Shown here: one piece after another, positions 29,846 through 40,251 of the stretch | Numbering within the stretch: position 1 is the first letter of the stretch | Layout: every line of letters starts with the position of its first letter | Source of the DNA: Symbioplanes lichenis | GTDB lineage: Bacteria; Actinomycetota; Actinomycetes; Mycobacteriales; Micromonosporaceae | Assembly: GCF_030709675.1 (NCBI RefSeq) | Contig: NZ_JAUZQD010000003.1 | Coordinates: 558,001-622,000 of the forward strand | DNA: 64,000 nt | Direction of reading: 5' to 3' | The notes under the pieces: generated by a model | Databases searched by the model: none | What the model saw: only the letters and a program-made list of their open reading frames with translations | Told to the model about the DNA's origin: nothing | Program-made: the position numbers and the translations under genes

Positions 29846-29952
29846 TCGATCACCGTATCGGTTGCCTCAACCTTCGCTCAGGAACGCTCAGCTGCCGGAG
29901 GGCCCCGCCGACAGGCACGGTCGACCCCGTTCCGACGCGAAGGGCCCCACCT

Positions 29953-30564
29953 GTGCGCTTCCCCCGACCTGTGGCCGCCGGCCTGGCCGCCACCGTGCTG
30001 TGTGCCGGCCTCACCGGCTGCACCAGCCTCAGCGAGCTCACCAGCAGCAGCAAGTCGCTCGGCGTCAAGGCCTCTCCCTCCGCTGCGCCGACGGCCAAGG
30101 CCAGTGCCACCCCCAAGGCGCCCGTACGCCCCAGCGGCCCCCTCGACACGGGCACGGTCACGCATCGCATCGACCAGGGCAACTTCTCGGTCGCGCTGAC
30201 CTACTGGACCTCGGACAACGCGAAGCTCTACACCGCGGACTCGCTCAAGACGATCAATGTCGCCGCGCACATCGAGGACGCGGACAGCACCCACCGGGTG
30301 TCCGTGAGCACGTTCCAGGTGACCCAGGACGACGGGACCAAGCGGGCGAACGTCGCCACCGACAACGGCAAGTTCGACGTCACCCCGCCGTACCCCTACA
30401 ACACCGTGGTCGTCGTCCCGGCCGCCACGGCGGGGGCGAAGACGCTCACGCTCAGCTTCCGGATGGACCTGCTCGTGGAGACCGCCCCGAAGTCGAACAG
30501 CTACTACCGCTCCACCGCGCTCGACACCCTGACCCTGCCGCTGCTCACGAATGGTGCCAGCTGA
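29953..30564 (+). CDS. Lipoprotein paired with a glycosyltransferase
   Basis: A 203-residue lipoprotein. The signal peptide (about 1-22) ends in the lipobox LTGC with Cys as the first mature residue, followed by a flexible Ser/Ala/Pro/Lys linker to about residue 60. The remainder is a single beta-rich domain (GTVTHRIDQGNFSVALTYWT ... LTLSFRMDLLVET). No family recognised. GTG 29953 is chosen because it begins the hydrophobic signal with Arg at the right place. Its stop TGA overlaps the ATG of the glycosyltransferase (TGATG), so the two are co-translated and the lipoprotein probably helps assemble or export the glycan outside the membrane. Confidence 0.78.
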   Translation: MRFPRPVAAGLAATVLCAGLTGCTSLSELTSSSKSLGVKASPSAAPTAKASATPKAPVRPSGPLDTGTVTHRIDQGNFSVALTYWTSDNAKLYTADSLKTINVAAHIEDADSTHRVSVSTFQVTQDDGTKRANVATDNGKFDVTPPYPYNTVVVVPAATAGAKTLTLSFRMDLLVETAPKSNSYYRSTALDTLTLPLLTNGAS

Positions 30565-32075
30565 TGTCCGAGACCAGTCCCGGCCTGCGCCGGGCCACCG
30601 ACCGCCAGATCCTGGTGCCGCGCAGTGCCAAGGCGGGACCACTGGCGCTGCCGCCGGCCGTACCCCAGCTGCTGGAGCTCGAGGCCGTCGAGACCGCCGC
30701 CGGGGAGATCGCCGCGGTCGCCGCCGCCACCCCGCGCAACGCGACCATCAGCTGCATCATCCCCTGTTACAACGAGCAGGAGACGATCGCCGACGTCCTC
30801 AAGAGCCTGCTGGCGCAGACCCGGCTGCCCGACGTCATCCACGTCATCATCAACAACACCGACGACGACACGCCCGAGATCGCGCGGAGCTTCGAGGGCC
30901 GGCACACCCGTACGGTCAAAGGTGAGGACTTCGTTACGACGGTCCATGTGCACGACATGGGCGTCAACCCCGACAAGAAGGTCGGGGCGCTCAACTACGG
31001 CTACTTCCTGTCCCGCGGCTTCGACTACATCCTCGGCGTCGACGGCGACACGACACTCGCCCGCGACACCGTCGAGCGCCTCGAGCTGGAGATGACCGAC
31101 GACCCGCGCATCGGCGGGCTCAGCGCCATCTACAGCATCGACAAGAACCGCAAGGGCCTGATGGCGCGCTTCCTGGTGGCCGGACAGCGCGCGCAGTTCG
31201 CCGCGTTCAACATGGACAACCTGCTGCGCGGCCGCAACATGGCCGTCCTCGGCGGGCAGTGCAGCCTCTTCAGCATCCGCGCGCTGGAGACGGTCATGAT
31301 CCGCCACCACCAGCAGGCCCCCTGGGTGCGCGACAGCGAGGTCGAGGACAGCAAGCTCTCGCTGCAGATCAAGGACGCCGGTTTCAGTACGAAGATCAGC
31401 GCCACCGCCCGCGCCTACGTCGGCCCGATGACGAACCTCCGGGCGTTGCACGGCCAGCAGGTCAAGTGGAACTTCGGCGCCATCGACCTCTTCTGGCCCG
31501 GTCAGCGCGGCGACAACAAGGGCCAGCCGCTGCACCCCAACCTGCGCCTGCGCTGGTACGAGAACATCGCCATGGTCTTCAACATCGCCTCCCGCCTCGG
31601 CTTCATCCTGCTGCTCGTGGCCGCCCTGTCCATCCACGCCTTCGTCTTCAACCCGATCTGGCTCATCCCGCCGGCCGTCGCCGCCCTCCTCAACCTGCGC
31701 CTGGCCCTGGCCATGAAGGACAAGAGCGCGAGCGATCTGCTGTACGCGGCCCTGATCGTCCCGGCCGAGCTCTACATGTGGATCCGCATGGGCCACTTCG
31801 TCTCCGCCTGGACCCAGTTCCTGGCCCAGACCGACAAGGACAACTGGGCCGCCCAGGCCAACGCCGAGAAGGGCAAGGGCTCCGCCTACGTCATGCCCCT
31901 CGTCGTCCTGGTCGCCGTCCTGGGCGGCGCCATCTACGCCTGGACCCAGCAGAGCGTCGGCGTCCAGTCGGCGATCCTGTCCCTGGGCTGGCCGGTCCTC
32001 TACCTGGCCACGATCGCCCAGACGGTCTTCATGCTCCGCAAGCTGGTCCGCCGCCACCGCGGCTTCGCCGTCTGA
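30564..32075 (+). CDS. Processive family 2 glycosyltransferase, membrane-bound
   Basis: A 503-residue enzyme of the hyaluronan/cellulose/chitin synthase type. The cytosolic GT2 domain (about 70-345) shows ISCIIPCYNEQETIADVL, NTDDD for UDP-sugar binding, DGDTTL as the DxD, VEDSKLS with the catalytic Asp, and QQVKWN, a variant of QxxRW used by processive enzymes. Four or more membrane helices follow (about 346-500), enough for a channel. It would polymerise a polysaccharide from a UDP sugar and move it across the membrane. The product is unknown; the UDP-glucose dehydrogenase further on could supply UDP-glucuronate, but that is inference. Confidence 0.88.
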   Translation: MSETSPGLRRATDRQILVPRSAKAGPLALPPAVPQLLELEAVETAAGEIAAVAAATPRNATISCIIPCYNEQETIADVLKSLLAQTRLPDVIHVIINNTDDDTPEIARSFEGRHTRTVKGEDFVTTVHVHDMGVNPDKKVGALNYGYFLSRGFDYILGVDGDTTLARDTVERLELEMTDDPRIGGLSAIYSIDKNRKGLMARFLVAGQRAQFAAFNMDNLLRGRNMAVLGGQCSLFSIRALETVMIRHHQQAPWVRDSEVEDSKLSLQIKDAGFSTKISATARAYVGPMTNLRALHGQQVKWNFGAIDLFWPGQRGDNKGQPLHPNLRLRWYENIAMVFNIASRLGFILLLVAALSIHAFVFNPIWLIPPAVAALLNLRLALAMKDKSASDLLYAALIVPAELYMWIRMGHFVSAWTQFLAQTDKDNWAAQANAEKGKGSAYVMPLVVLVAVLGGAIYAWTQQSVGVQSAILSLGWPVLYLATIAQTVFMLRKLVRRHRGFAV

Positions 32076-32087
32076 CCGATCGCTCGC

Positions 32088-32117
32088 GGCCCCGTCCGGA
32101 TGATTTGGGGCGGGGCC
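32088..32117 (+). terminator. Short hairpin after the glycosyltransferase gene
   Basis: Seven-base GC stem (GGCCCCG 32088-32094 with CGGGGCC 32111-32117) and a 16-base loop, 12 bases after the stop. Modest but well placed. Confidence 0.45.
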
Positions 32118-32129
32118 ATCGCGGGTCGA

Positions 32130-32164
32130 TTGACGTAATGATTGCGTCATTCTATCATCGAGAG
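32130..32164 (+). promoter_or_regulatory. Promoter of fic with an embedded palindrome
   Basis: TTGACG (32130-32135), exactly 17 bases, TATCAT (32153-32158), six bases, then GTG 32165: a near-consensus leaderless promoter. An inverted repeat, TGACGTAAT and ATTGCGTCA around one G (32131-32149, eight of nine pairs), fills -35 and spacer. Binding there would block RNA polymerase. Confidence 0.65.
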
Positions 32165-33310
32165 GTGCTTTTCCCGACTCCTACGCTGGCTGCTGCCGAC
32201 CGTACCGTGCTGACGGACATTGAAGAGATGCGCGATCGGCTCCGTCATCAAGTCCAGGCCCGGCCGGGAAAGTGGACATCGGGGCTGCGGAAATTCCTGA
32301 CGGCTGATGCTGTTGCCGCGTCGAACTCCATCGAGGGGTTCCGGGTCAGCACGCAGGATGTGCAGGACCTCATGGACGGCGAGCGGGACGTCGACGTGTC
32401 CGACGAGAACCGCGAGGAGACGCTCGCCTACCAGCGCATGATGACGTACGTGCAGTCGCTGCACGACGCCGCCGACTTCGAGTACAGCAAGGGTCTGCTC
32501 AATGCTCTGCACTGGATGTTGCAGGGGCACCGCCACGCCCGGAACAAGCTGGCCGGACAGTGGCGTGCCGGCCAGGTCTACGTCACCGATCCGCGCGACC
32601 CCGAGGTGGCGGCGTACACGGCGCCCGGCGCGGCCGACGTGCCGGAGCTCATGGCAGAGCTGGTCGCCTGGCTCAACGCAGCCGACGACACGCATCCGCT
32701 GATCCGCGCGGCCATGGCCCACCTCCATCTGGTGTCGATCCATCCGTGGGCGGACGGCAACGGGCGGATGTCGCGGTCGCTGCAGACTCTTCTGATCGCC
32801 CGGGAGGGTGTCCTCGCCCCGGAGTTCTCCTCGATCGAGGCGTGGCTCGGCCGGCCGGGCAACACCTGGGAGTACTACCGTGAGCTGCAACGGCGGGGTC
32901 CCGTCTATCAGCCGGACCAGGACGTGTCGGGGTGGGTCCGCTTCAACTTGACCGCCTATCACCAGCAGGCGCAGACAGTGCAGCGCCGGATGGACAAGTC
33001 CGCCGCGGTCTGGGACCAGCTCGCCGGTTTTGCCGGAAAGACAGGGCTGGACGATCGCGTTGTCTCGGCGTTGCATGACGTGGCCATCGGGGGCCGGGTC
33101 CGGCGTACGCGATATGAGCAGGCCGAGGGGCTCACGCTGCAGCAGGCGCAGCGGGACCTGCGGGACCTGGCCGCCGCCGGGCTGCTCGCCCCGGTCGGGC
33201 GTACCCGGGCTCGTTTCTACACCGAGGGGCCCCGGTTTCCCGGGGAGATCCTGGAAATGGCACGCACACCCTTCTCGCTGACCGCGCCCTACCCGGACGA
33301 CATCCGCTAG
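32165..33310 (+). CDS. Fic-family protein (AMPylase type) with inhibitory motif and C-terminal winged helix
   Basis: Transfers AMP or another nucleotide to protein hydroxyls. The 381-residue product has the Fic active site HPWADGNGR at 193-201 with catalytic His193, and the N-terminal inhibitory motif SNSIEG at 53-58, of the S/T-xxx-E-G/N type that keeps class II Fic proteins off. The C-terminal 90 residues look like a winged helix (LTLQQAQRDLRDLAAAGLLAPVGRTRARFY), so the protein could bind DNA. The usual ATG at 32138 would place the start inside the promoter palindrome. GTG 32165 lies seven bases after TATCAT and is preferred. The palindrome plus the winged helix suggest autoregulation. Confidence 0.88.
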   Translation: MLFPTPTLAAADRTVLTDIEEMRDRLRHQVQARPGKWTSGLRKFLTADAVAASNSIEGFRVSTQDVQDLMDGERDVDVSDENREETLAYQRMMTYVQSLHDAADFEYSKGLLNALHWMLQGHRHARNKLAGQWRAGQVYVTDPRDPEVAAYTAPGAADVPELMAELVAWLNAADDTHPLIRAAMAHLHLVSIHPWADGNGRMSRSLQTLLIAREGVLAPEFSSIEAWLGRPGNTWEYYRELQRRGPVYQPDQDVSGWVRFNLTAYHQQAQTVQRRMDKSAAVWDQLAGFAGKTGLDDRVVSALHDVAIGGRVRRTRYEQAEGLTLQQAQRDLRDLAAAGLLAPVGRTRARFYTEGPRFPGEILEMARTPFSLTAPYPDDIR

Positions 33311-33320
33311 AAAGAACACT

Positions 33321-34316
33321 ATGGACTGGCGGCGGAGGTTGGCGGCGATTCTGGGGGAGGAGTCGGCGGCGGGACGGTTCGCGGGGACCGTGCTCGTGAC
33401 GCGGCGGGACGAGGTGCTGTTCGAGGGGGCTTACGGGCCGGCCGACCGGGAGCGGGAGATTCCGGTGAGCATGGAGACGCGGTTCTCCGTCGGGTCGATC
33501 ACGAAGCTTTTCACGGCGACGCAGGTGGTGCGGCTCATGCAGGACGGGCTGGTGACGCCCGGCGATCCGGTGGGGCGGCATCTGCCGGACTACCCGAACG
33601 CCGAGGTGGCGGAGAAGGTCACCGTGCATCACCTTTTGACGCACACCGGCGGGACCGGAGACATCTTCACCGACGACTATTGGGAGCGGCGGGCGGAGGT
33701 TCGGACGCCGCAGGAGTTCATCGGGATGTTCGGGGAGCGGCGGCCGAGTTTCGAGCCGGGCAGTGCCTATGACTACAGCAACTACGGCTACATTCTGCTG
33801 GGGGCGATCATCGAGCGGGTCGCCGGCGGCTATGGCGAGCATCTGGAGAGGGCCGTGCTGCGGCCGGCCGGGATGAGCCGGTCGGGGATCGGGGCCGAGC
33901 CGGAGGTCGCCGTCGGTTACACGGGCGACGACGGGGTGCCGAACACCGACTTCGACGTGGTGCGGGGCAACCCGGCCGGGGGTGCGTATGCCACGGCCGG
34001 GGATCTGCGGCGGTTCGTGCTCGCGGTGCTGCACCATGAGCTGCTCGACGCCGCGCACACCGAGCTGCTGACGAGCGGCAAGGTGAACGCGGGGTTCGGC
34101 GGGCGGCAGGCGTACGGCTTCGGGGAGCTGAGCGTGCACAGCATCCGGTCGATCGGGGGCGCCGGCGGGTTCCCGGGGGCGAACGCCGTGCTGACCCTCT
34201 ATCCCGGGTCGGAGCACGTCGTCGCGGTGCTGGCCAATCAGGACCCGCCGGTCGCCGAGCGGGTGGCGCAGTTCATCAACTTCGCGCTGCCCGCCTCCGA
34301 CCTGCTGCACCGGTGA
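33321..34316 (+). CDS. Beta-lactamase-fold serine hydrolase (class C type)
   Basis: A 331-residue member of the penicillin-binding/esterase superfamily. Ser-x-x-Lys is SITK (about 59-62, in FSVGSITKLFTATQ), the second motif is YSN (YDYSNYGYILLGA), and a Gly-rich GGAGGF late in the chain stands where KTG or HxG would be. There is no signal peptide or membrane helix, so a cytosolic esterase, transpeptidase-like or D-aminopeptidase role is more likely than antibiotic resistance. It starts 10 bases after the fic stop in the same direction and may be co-transcribed. Confidence 0.87.
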   Translation: MDWRRRLAAILGEESAAGRFAGTVLVTRRDEVLFEGAYGPADREREIPVSMETRFSVGSITKLFTATQVVRLMQDGLVTPGDPVGRHLPDYPNAEVAEKVTVHHLLTHTGGTGDIFTDDYWERRAEVRTPQEFIGMFGERRPSFEPGSAYDYSNYGYILLGAIIERVAGGYGEHLERAVLRPAGMSRSGIGAEPEVAVGYTGDDGVPNTDFDVVRGNPAGGAYATAGDLRRFVLAVLHHELLDAAHTELLTSGKVNAGFGGRQAYGFGELSVHSIRSIGGAGGFPGANAVLTLYPGSEHVVAVLANQDPPVAERVAQFINFALPASDLLHR

Positions 34317-34362
34317 GGAGACAGCGCGCTGCCCGCGTCCGATCCGCTGCGCGCATGAGCAT

Positions 34363-34911
34363 TCAGCGGGTGAAGCGGCTCAGGAAGCCCTTCTTCACCT
34401 CGCTCGGCCGCTGCTGCTCGCCGGCCAGCGCGCTGACGACGATGAGCGCGCCGGTCAGCACCGGGACGACCCACTGCAGGGCGGAGAGCTGCTTCTGCGC
34501 CTTGGCCACGTCGGCCGGGGTGCTTGCGGCGGGCTCGGTGCCGGCCAGTGCGGGCACCGACTCGTCCTGGGCGACCTTGCGGCCCAGCACCCGGCTGTAG
34601 CCGGTCACGGCCAGCGCGGCCACGGTCAGGCCGGTCTTGGCCAGCGCGGTCGAGGCGGCGCCCTGCTGCACGGCCAGCCGGCCGCTGTTGCCGACGAGCT
34701 CGCCGACGCTGCCGGCCAGGTGCGCGCCGATCGCGGTCGCGTTGACCGGCGTCCACTTGTTCCACCCGGTGTTCGCGACGCGGCCGGTGCCGTCCGCCGT
34801 GTCGGCCTGCGCGGAGGCCGGGTTGAGGGCGACCGCGTTGGCGAGCGTGCCGCCGAACCAGGCGGCGAGGCCGACGTCGTGCAGGGAACGGGACAGGGTG
34901 TTCGTAGCCAC
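34363..34911 (-). CDS. Membrane protein of unknown function
   Basis: A 182-residue protein. The first part (LHDVGLAAWFGGTLANAVALNPA) and the middle (TALAKTGLTVAALAVTGYS) are moderately hydrophobic, and one clear membrane helix lies at about 146-164 (WVVPVLTGALIVVSALAG) before a basic tail. Homologous-looking proteins occur widely in actinomycetes without assigned role. GTG 34911 follows GGAGG by five bases, a clear start. It is convergent with the serine hydrolase and divergent from the FUSC gene. Confidence 0.7.
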   Translation of the reverse strand: MATNTLSRSLHDVGLAAWFGGTLANAVALNPASAQADTADGTGRVANTGWNKWTPVNATAIGAHLAGSVGELVGNSGRLAVQQGAASTALAKTGLTVAALAVTGYSRVLGRKVAQDESVPALAGTEPAASTPADVAKAQKQLSALQWVVPVLTGALIVVSALAGEQQRPSEVKKGFLSRFTR

Positions 34912-35060
34912 TGAATCCTCCGGGTTCGAGTTACGGTTCCTCGTCGGCTACCCGGGGCACGGCCCGCTACACCGCCGCGCGGCGTCGTGAGAGTGACAGT
35001 TGTCGCTGCTGAGAGGCCCCTTCGGACCGTTTGGCGCGGCCCCGGCCGGGTAGCCGCGCG

Positions 35061-35074
35061 TACACTCCCGGACC
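35061..35074 (+). promoter_or_regulatory. -10 box of the FUSC gene
   Basis: TACACT at 35061-35066 and eight bases to ATG 35075, with no Shine-Dalgarno: leaderless-type start. Confidence 0.45.
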
Positions 35075-37168
35075 ATGCGATGGGCGCGGGCGCGGGATCC
35101 GGTGCGGCGGGCGGGGCGGGTCACGGTGGTGGCGTGCCTGGGCTTCTTCGTCTGCCGGTACGGGCTTCAGCAGCCCGCCATGGCCCCGTACGCGCTCTTC
35201 GGCGTCGTCGCGCTCGGCGTGCTCTCGCAGATCTGGGGGAGTCCCGGGCGGCGGGCGCGGACGTTGCTGGCCGTGCTGCCGGTGTGCTGGGTGCTGGTGA
35301 CGCTGGGCACGCTGCTGAGCGTGAGCACGTGGACCGCGGCGGCCGGGATGTTCGTGCTCGGGTTCGCGATCCCCTTCGCCGGGGTGGGCGGGCCGCGGCT
35401 CGTGGGGCTGGCCGCCGGCATGCAGCTGCTCTACATCTTGCCCTGTTTCCCGCCGTACGACCCCGGCGCCCTGCCGTGGCGGCTGGCCGGCGTGACCCTG
35501 GCCGTGCTGCTGCTGGCCGCCGCGGAGCTGTGGCTGTGGCCCGATCGCACGCCGGTTCCGTACCGGGAGAAGCTGGGTGACGCGGTCGAAGCCGTTGCCG
35601 GATGTCTCGGCGCGGTGGCGGCGATGTGGGCGGGTGACCCGGCCGGGCGGGAGCGGCTGGCGGCGCTGTTGCCGGACGCGACCGAGGCCAGCGACGCGTT
35701 GCGGCCCTCGCGGTTGCCGGCGATCCAGCGGCCGGCGTCGGCGGGGCGGCGGGACCGGGCGCTGAGCGCGGCGGCGGGGACGGCGCGGCTGATCCTGGGG
35801 CGCGCGGTCGACCTCTACTTCCACGACGACGCGGGCGCGCTCGGCAAGGCGGCCGCGGCGGAGCTGATCCGGGTGACGGCGGGGTGTGCCCAGGCGGCGG
35901 CCGACTGTCTGCGGGGCCGCGGGGAGCTGCCCGACACGAACCTCATCGCGGCGGCGCTGGCGGACTTCCGGGCGGCGCGGGAGCGTACGGACCCGAACGG
36001 GGTTGATCCTGATCTCCTGCGGCTGGGCTCGCACGCGCTGAGCGTGGGCGAATGGACCAAGAACCTCGTCGCCGAGCTGCGCATCGTGGCCGGCGAGCCG
36101 GTGCACCGCTCCGACCGCTACTGGTACGCGGACCAGCCCGCCTGGCGCCTCTGGTGGCACCGGCTGCGCGAGCACCTGACCCCGCGCTCGGTCTATTTCC
36201 AGGGCGCGCTGCGGCTGGCCGTCGCCCTGGCCTGCGCGCGGGTGCTGGCCGGGGTGCTCGACCTGTCGCACGGCTTCTGGGTGCTGCTGACGATCATCAC
36301 GCTGCTGCGCACGTCGGCGGCGGAGACCCGGTCCGCGCTGCGGCCCGCCCTGGTGGGCACGGTGCTCGGCTCGGTGGCGGCCGCGGTGGTGCTCATCGCC
36401 GGTCTCGACCCTCTGGTGTACGCCGTAGCGCTCCCGCTCGTGATGCTGATCGGCAACGCCGCGGGGCCGTTGCTCGGGCCCGCCTGGGGTCAGGGACTGT
36501 TCACGGTGACGATCGCCCTGGTGTTCGCGCAGCTCGCCCCGGTCGACTGGCGGCTGGCCGAGGCCCGGGTGCTCGACGTCACGGTCGGCGCGGTGATCGG
36601 CGTGCTCATCGGCCTGTTCGCGTGGCCGCGGGGCGGGGCCGGGGAGCTGCACCGGGCCACGTCGGCGTTCCTGAGCGACGGGGCCGCCGTGGTGCGCGAG
36701 ACCGTGCGGGTGCTGTCCCGGCACGGTGCGCGGGACGGCGCCCTGGTCCGGGCGCGGCACGACGAGCGGCTGGCCGGGGCGTCGTACGCGCTCTATCAGA
36801 CCGAGCGGCACGGCCCGGCGCCGCTCGACTGGCAGGCCACGCTCATCGCCGGGCAGCACGCGGTGCGCGGGGCCGAGGCGCTGCTGCGGGTCACCCCGGA
36901 GGGCCGGCTGCTCCCGTGCGCCACGGTCCTCGACGCGGCCGCCGCCGACGTGGCCGGGCGGTTCGAGGCCGCCGCGGCCGCCGTGCTCGCCGAGCGCCGC
37001 CAGTCACCGGCCGGGCCCGCGCCGGAGCTCGACTGGCCGACCGATCTGGGACGGGACCTCTATCACCTGGCGGATCTGCGGGTCTGGCTCGACGGGCTGC
37101 GCGAGGACCTGGCCCGGATCGTCGGCCGCCCCGGCCGCACGGGCCCGGTGCCGGTCAACCTGGCCTAG
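35075..37168 (+). CDS. FUSC-family membrane protein (aromatic acid exporter-like)
   Basis: A 697-residue membrane protein with two blocks of helices: about 15-160 and 365-510, each with five or six segments. A soluble helical region separates them (about 165-360) and a second one follows to the C-terminus. The second block contains the FUSC core, GFWVLLTIITLLRTSAAETRS and GTVLGSVAAAVVLI. The family includes the AaeB efflux pump for hydroxybenzoates and YccS-like proteins. In actinomycetes no substrate is known. Its stop overlaps by four bases the end of the convergent GGDEF gene. Confidence 0.85.
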   Translation: MRWARARDPVRRAGRVTVVACLGFFVCRYGLQQPAMAPYALFGVVALGVLSQIWGSPGRRARTLLAVLPVCWVLVTLGTLLSVSTWTAAAGMFVLGFAIPFAGVGGPRLVGLAAGMQLLYILPCFPPYDPGALPWRLAGVTLAVLLLAAAELWLWPDRTPVPYREKLGDAVEAVAGCLGAVAAMWAGDPAGRERLAALLPDATEASDALRPSRLPAIQRPASAGRRDRALSAAAGTARLILGRAVDLYFHDDAGALGKAAAAELIRVTAGCAQAAADCLRGRGELPDTNLIAAALADFRAARERTDPNGVDPDLLRLGSHALSVGEWTKNLVAELRIVAGEPVHRSDRYWYADQPAWRLWWHRLREHLTPRSVYFQGALRLAVALACARVLAGVLDLSHGFWVLLTIITLLRTSAAETRSALRPALVGTVLGSVAAAVVLIAGLDPLVYAVALPLVMLIGNAAGPLLGPAWGQGLFTVTIALVFAQLAPVDWRLAEARVLDVTVGAVIGVLIGLFAWPRGGAGELHRATSAFLSDGAAVVRETVRVLSRHGARDGALVRARHDERLAGASYALYQTERHGPAPLDWQATLIAGQHAVRGAEALLRVTPEGRLLPCATVLDAAAADVAGRFEAAAAAVLAERRQSPAGPAPELDWPTDLGRDLYHLADLRVWLDGLREDLARIVGRPGRTGPVPVNLA

Positions 37169-38772
37169 GGTCTGTCCGGCGACTCGCCTGATCCGCGGGA
37201 CAGACCCTGAGCCGCCGCGACTCCGCCGCCGGTGCGCTTGGCCTGGTACATGGCGGCGTCGGCCGTACGCATCAGGGCGGCCATGCCCGCCGCCTGGGCC
37301 GGGAACATGGTGATGCCGACGCTCGCGCCGATGTCGACGCGGCTGCCCTCGACGGTGTAGGGCGCGCACAGCCGCTCGTGCAGGCGCTGGGCGATCGCCC
37401 CGGCCTGCTCCTCGTCGGGGTCGCGGGTGAGCAGGACGGCGAACTCGTCGCCGCCGAGCCGGGCCACCACGTCGTGCCCGCGGACCGCGCGCTGCAGCCG
37501 GCGGCCGACCGCCTGGAGCAGGGCGTCGCCGGCGTGGTGGCCGACCGTGTCGTTGACCCGCTTGAAGCCGTCCAGGTCGATGAGCAGCAGGGCCAGCCGC
37601 TCGCCGGCCGCGGTCGCCGCGGCGACCTCCTGCTCGGCGCGTTCGAGCAGGTGGGTGCGGTTGGCCAGGCCGGTCAGGGCGTCGTGGTACGCCTGGCGGG
37701 TGAGCTCGGCGACGTGCAGCTGCTCGGCCTGGCGCAGCCGGGCGCCGTCGACGACCAGGGCGCCCTCGAGCGCCATCTGCTGGGCGAGCGTGCGGTCGCG
37801 GCCGGTCCAGTGCCGGGGGCCCGTGGTGTCGCCGCACAGCACCATGCCGACCGGGCCGGACGCCGACATCAGCGGCAGCACGACGATCGAGCGCAGCCCG
37901 AGCGTCTCCACCAGCCCGCCGGGGCGGGTCGCCGCGGCCGACGTGTCGTCGAGCAGCAGCGGCGCCCCGAGCTCGTGGACGGTGCGCCAGACGGGGGAGT
38001 CGGCGGCGAGGCGGCCCTCGAGCGCCCGGGTCAGGGCGGCCTCGGTCGCCGGGGGCAGGTTGATGCCGGTCACGCAGCTGATCCGCCCGTCCGGGCCGAT
38101 GAGGTGCATGGCGGCCCGATCGGTGCGGAACGCCTCGTTGGTGATCCGGGCGAGCACCCGGCCGGCCGCCTCGATGGACCGGGCGCCGGCGCCCTCCTCG
38201 TACATCTTCTTGATCGTGTCGGTGGCGTGGGTGACGTACTGGCGGTCGCGCTCGGCCGCGAGCACCTGGAGCGTCGCGGCGAGCTGCAGGGCCACCCCGG
38301 CGGCGACGTCGGGGAGCAGGTTGTCCAATTCTTCACCGGTGAGCACCGCGACGCCGTGCGTCTGGCCGCCCATGCGCAACCTGAGGGCCGTACGGTCGGC
38401 CACACGCACCCCCGGCGCTCCCGCAGCGACGCGGAACACCCGCCCGGCGACCTTGAGATCGTCGGCGGCAGCCGGTCCGAGGGTCTCGGCGACGCGCAGG
38501 CTGCCGTCGTCGGGGTCGAGGGTGAAGACGGTGATCGCGCGCAGGCCGCAGGCGCCCGCCAGCCGCCGCGCGATCAGCTGCAGGGCATGGGCCAGCGAGG
38601 GGATGTCCCGGGTCATCGCCTCCACGAGATCGACGAGCAGCCGCAGCTGCTCGGCGCGCGGGGAGAGCACCGCGACAGTGTCGCTGTCGGTGTGCATCTG
38701 GATGCCGGGAGTCACGACGGTAAGCATCGGCACCGGCGTGACGCGCCTGAGCGTCCGGGTGGTGCGGGTCAT
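37165..38772 (-). CDS. GAF-GGDEF diguanylate cyclase
   Basis: A 535-residue signalling enzyme that should make cyclic di-GMP from two GTP. Two GAF-like sensor regions (about 35-180 and 190-360) lead to the GGDEF domain. That domain opens with AYHDALTGLANR and has the active half-site RLGGDEFAVLL. An RxxD inhibitory site (RGHD) lies five residues before GGDEF, so product feedback is probable. No membrane segment: a cytosolic sensor. I chose ATG 38772; longer in-frame starts up to 38889 would overlap the divergent ugd promoter, and a shorter one (MHTDSD) is possible. Divergence from ugd suggests a link between c-di-GMP and surface polysaccharide. Confidence 0.9.
   Translation of the reverse strand: MTRTTRTLRRVTPVPMLTVVTPGIQMHTDSDTVAVLSPRAEQLRLLVDLVEAMTRDIPSLAHALQLIARRLAGACGLRAITVFTLDPDDGSLRVAETLGPAAADDLKVAGRVFRVAAGAPGVRVADRTALRLRMGGQTHGVAVLTGEELDNLLPDVAAGVALQLAATLQVLAAERDRQYVTHATDTIKKMYEEGAGARSIEAAGRVLARITNEAFRTDRAAMHLIGPDGRISCVTGINLPPATEAALTRALEGRLAADSPVWRTVHELGAPLLLDDTSAAATRPGGLVETLGLRSIVVLPLMSASGPVGMVLCGDTTGPRHWTGRDRTLAQQMALEGALVVDGARLRQAEQLHVAELTRQAYHDALTGLANRTHLLERAEQEVAAATAAGERLALLLIDLDGFKRVNDTVGHHAGDALLQAVGRRLQRAVRGHDVVARLGGDEFAVLLTRDPDEEQAGAIAQRLHERLCAPYTVEGSRVDIGASVGITMFPAQAAGMAALMRTADAAMYQAKRTGGGVAAAQGLSRGSGESPDRP
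37167..37208. terminator. Hairpin at the overlapping ends of the FUSC and GGDEF genes
   Basis: Perfect 11-bp stem (37167-37177 with 37198-37208), 20-base loop. It starts at the FUSC stop and its other arm lies inside the last GGDEF codons, so it could terminate the FUSC transcript. Confidence 0.55.
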
Positions 38773-38845
38773 GGTGACCCGACCGACTACCGTTCGACCG
38801 ACCGGGTACTTCCTGCCCGGCGGAACGCGAGAGGGAGTACGGGCC

Positions 38846-40212
<1,367 letters not shown>

Positions 40213-40216
<4 letters not shown>

Positions 40217-40251
40217 AGCTGTTCCTCGCATCGGTAATGTCGACGCGGTGA
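40213..40251 (+). CDS. Mini-ORF 1 created by the tandem repeat (MKLFLASVMSTR)
   Basis: GTG overlapping the ugd stop (GTGA), 12 codons, then TGA overlapping the next GTG. Its first six codons equal those of the gene at 40283 and its last three equal the ugd end. It is probably a by-product of duplication. It could keep ribosomes moving across the inserted repeat by coupling, or reduce downstream yield. No independent evidence that the peptide is stable. Confidence 0.4.

Noticed and set aside
32138-32164. ATG 32138 as the Fic start
   Set aside because: It falls between the -35 and -10 boxes of a well-spaced promoter; GTG 32165 fits the predicted transcript start.
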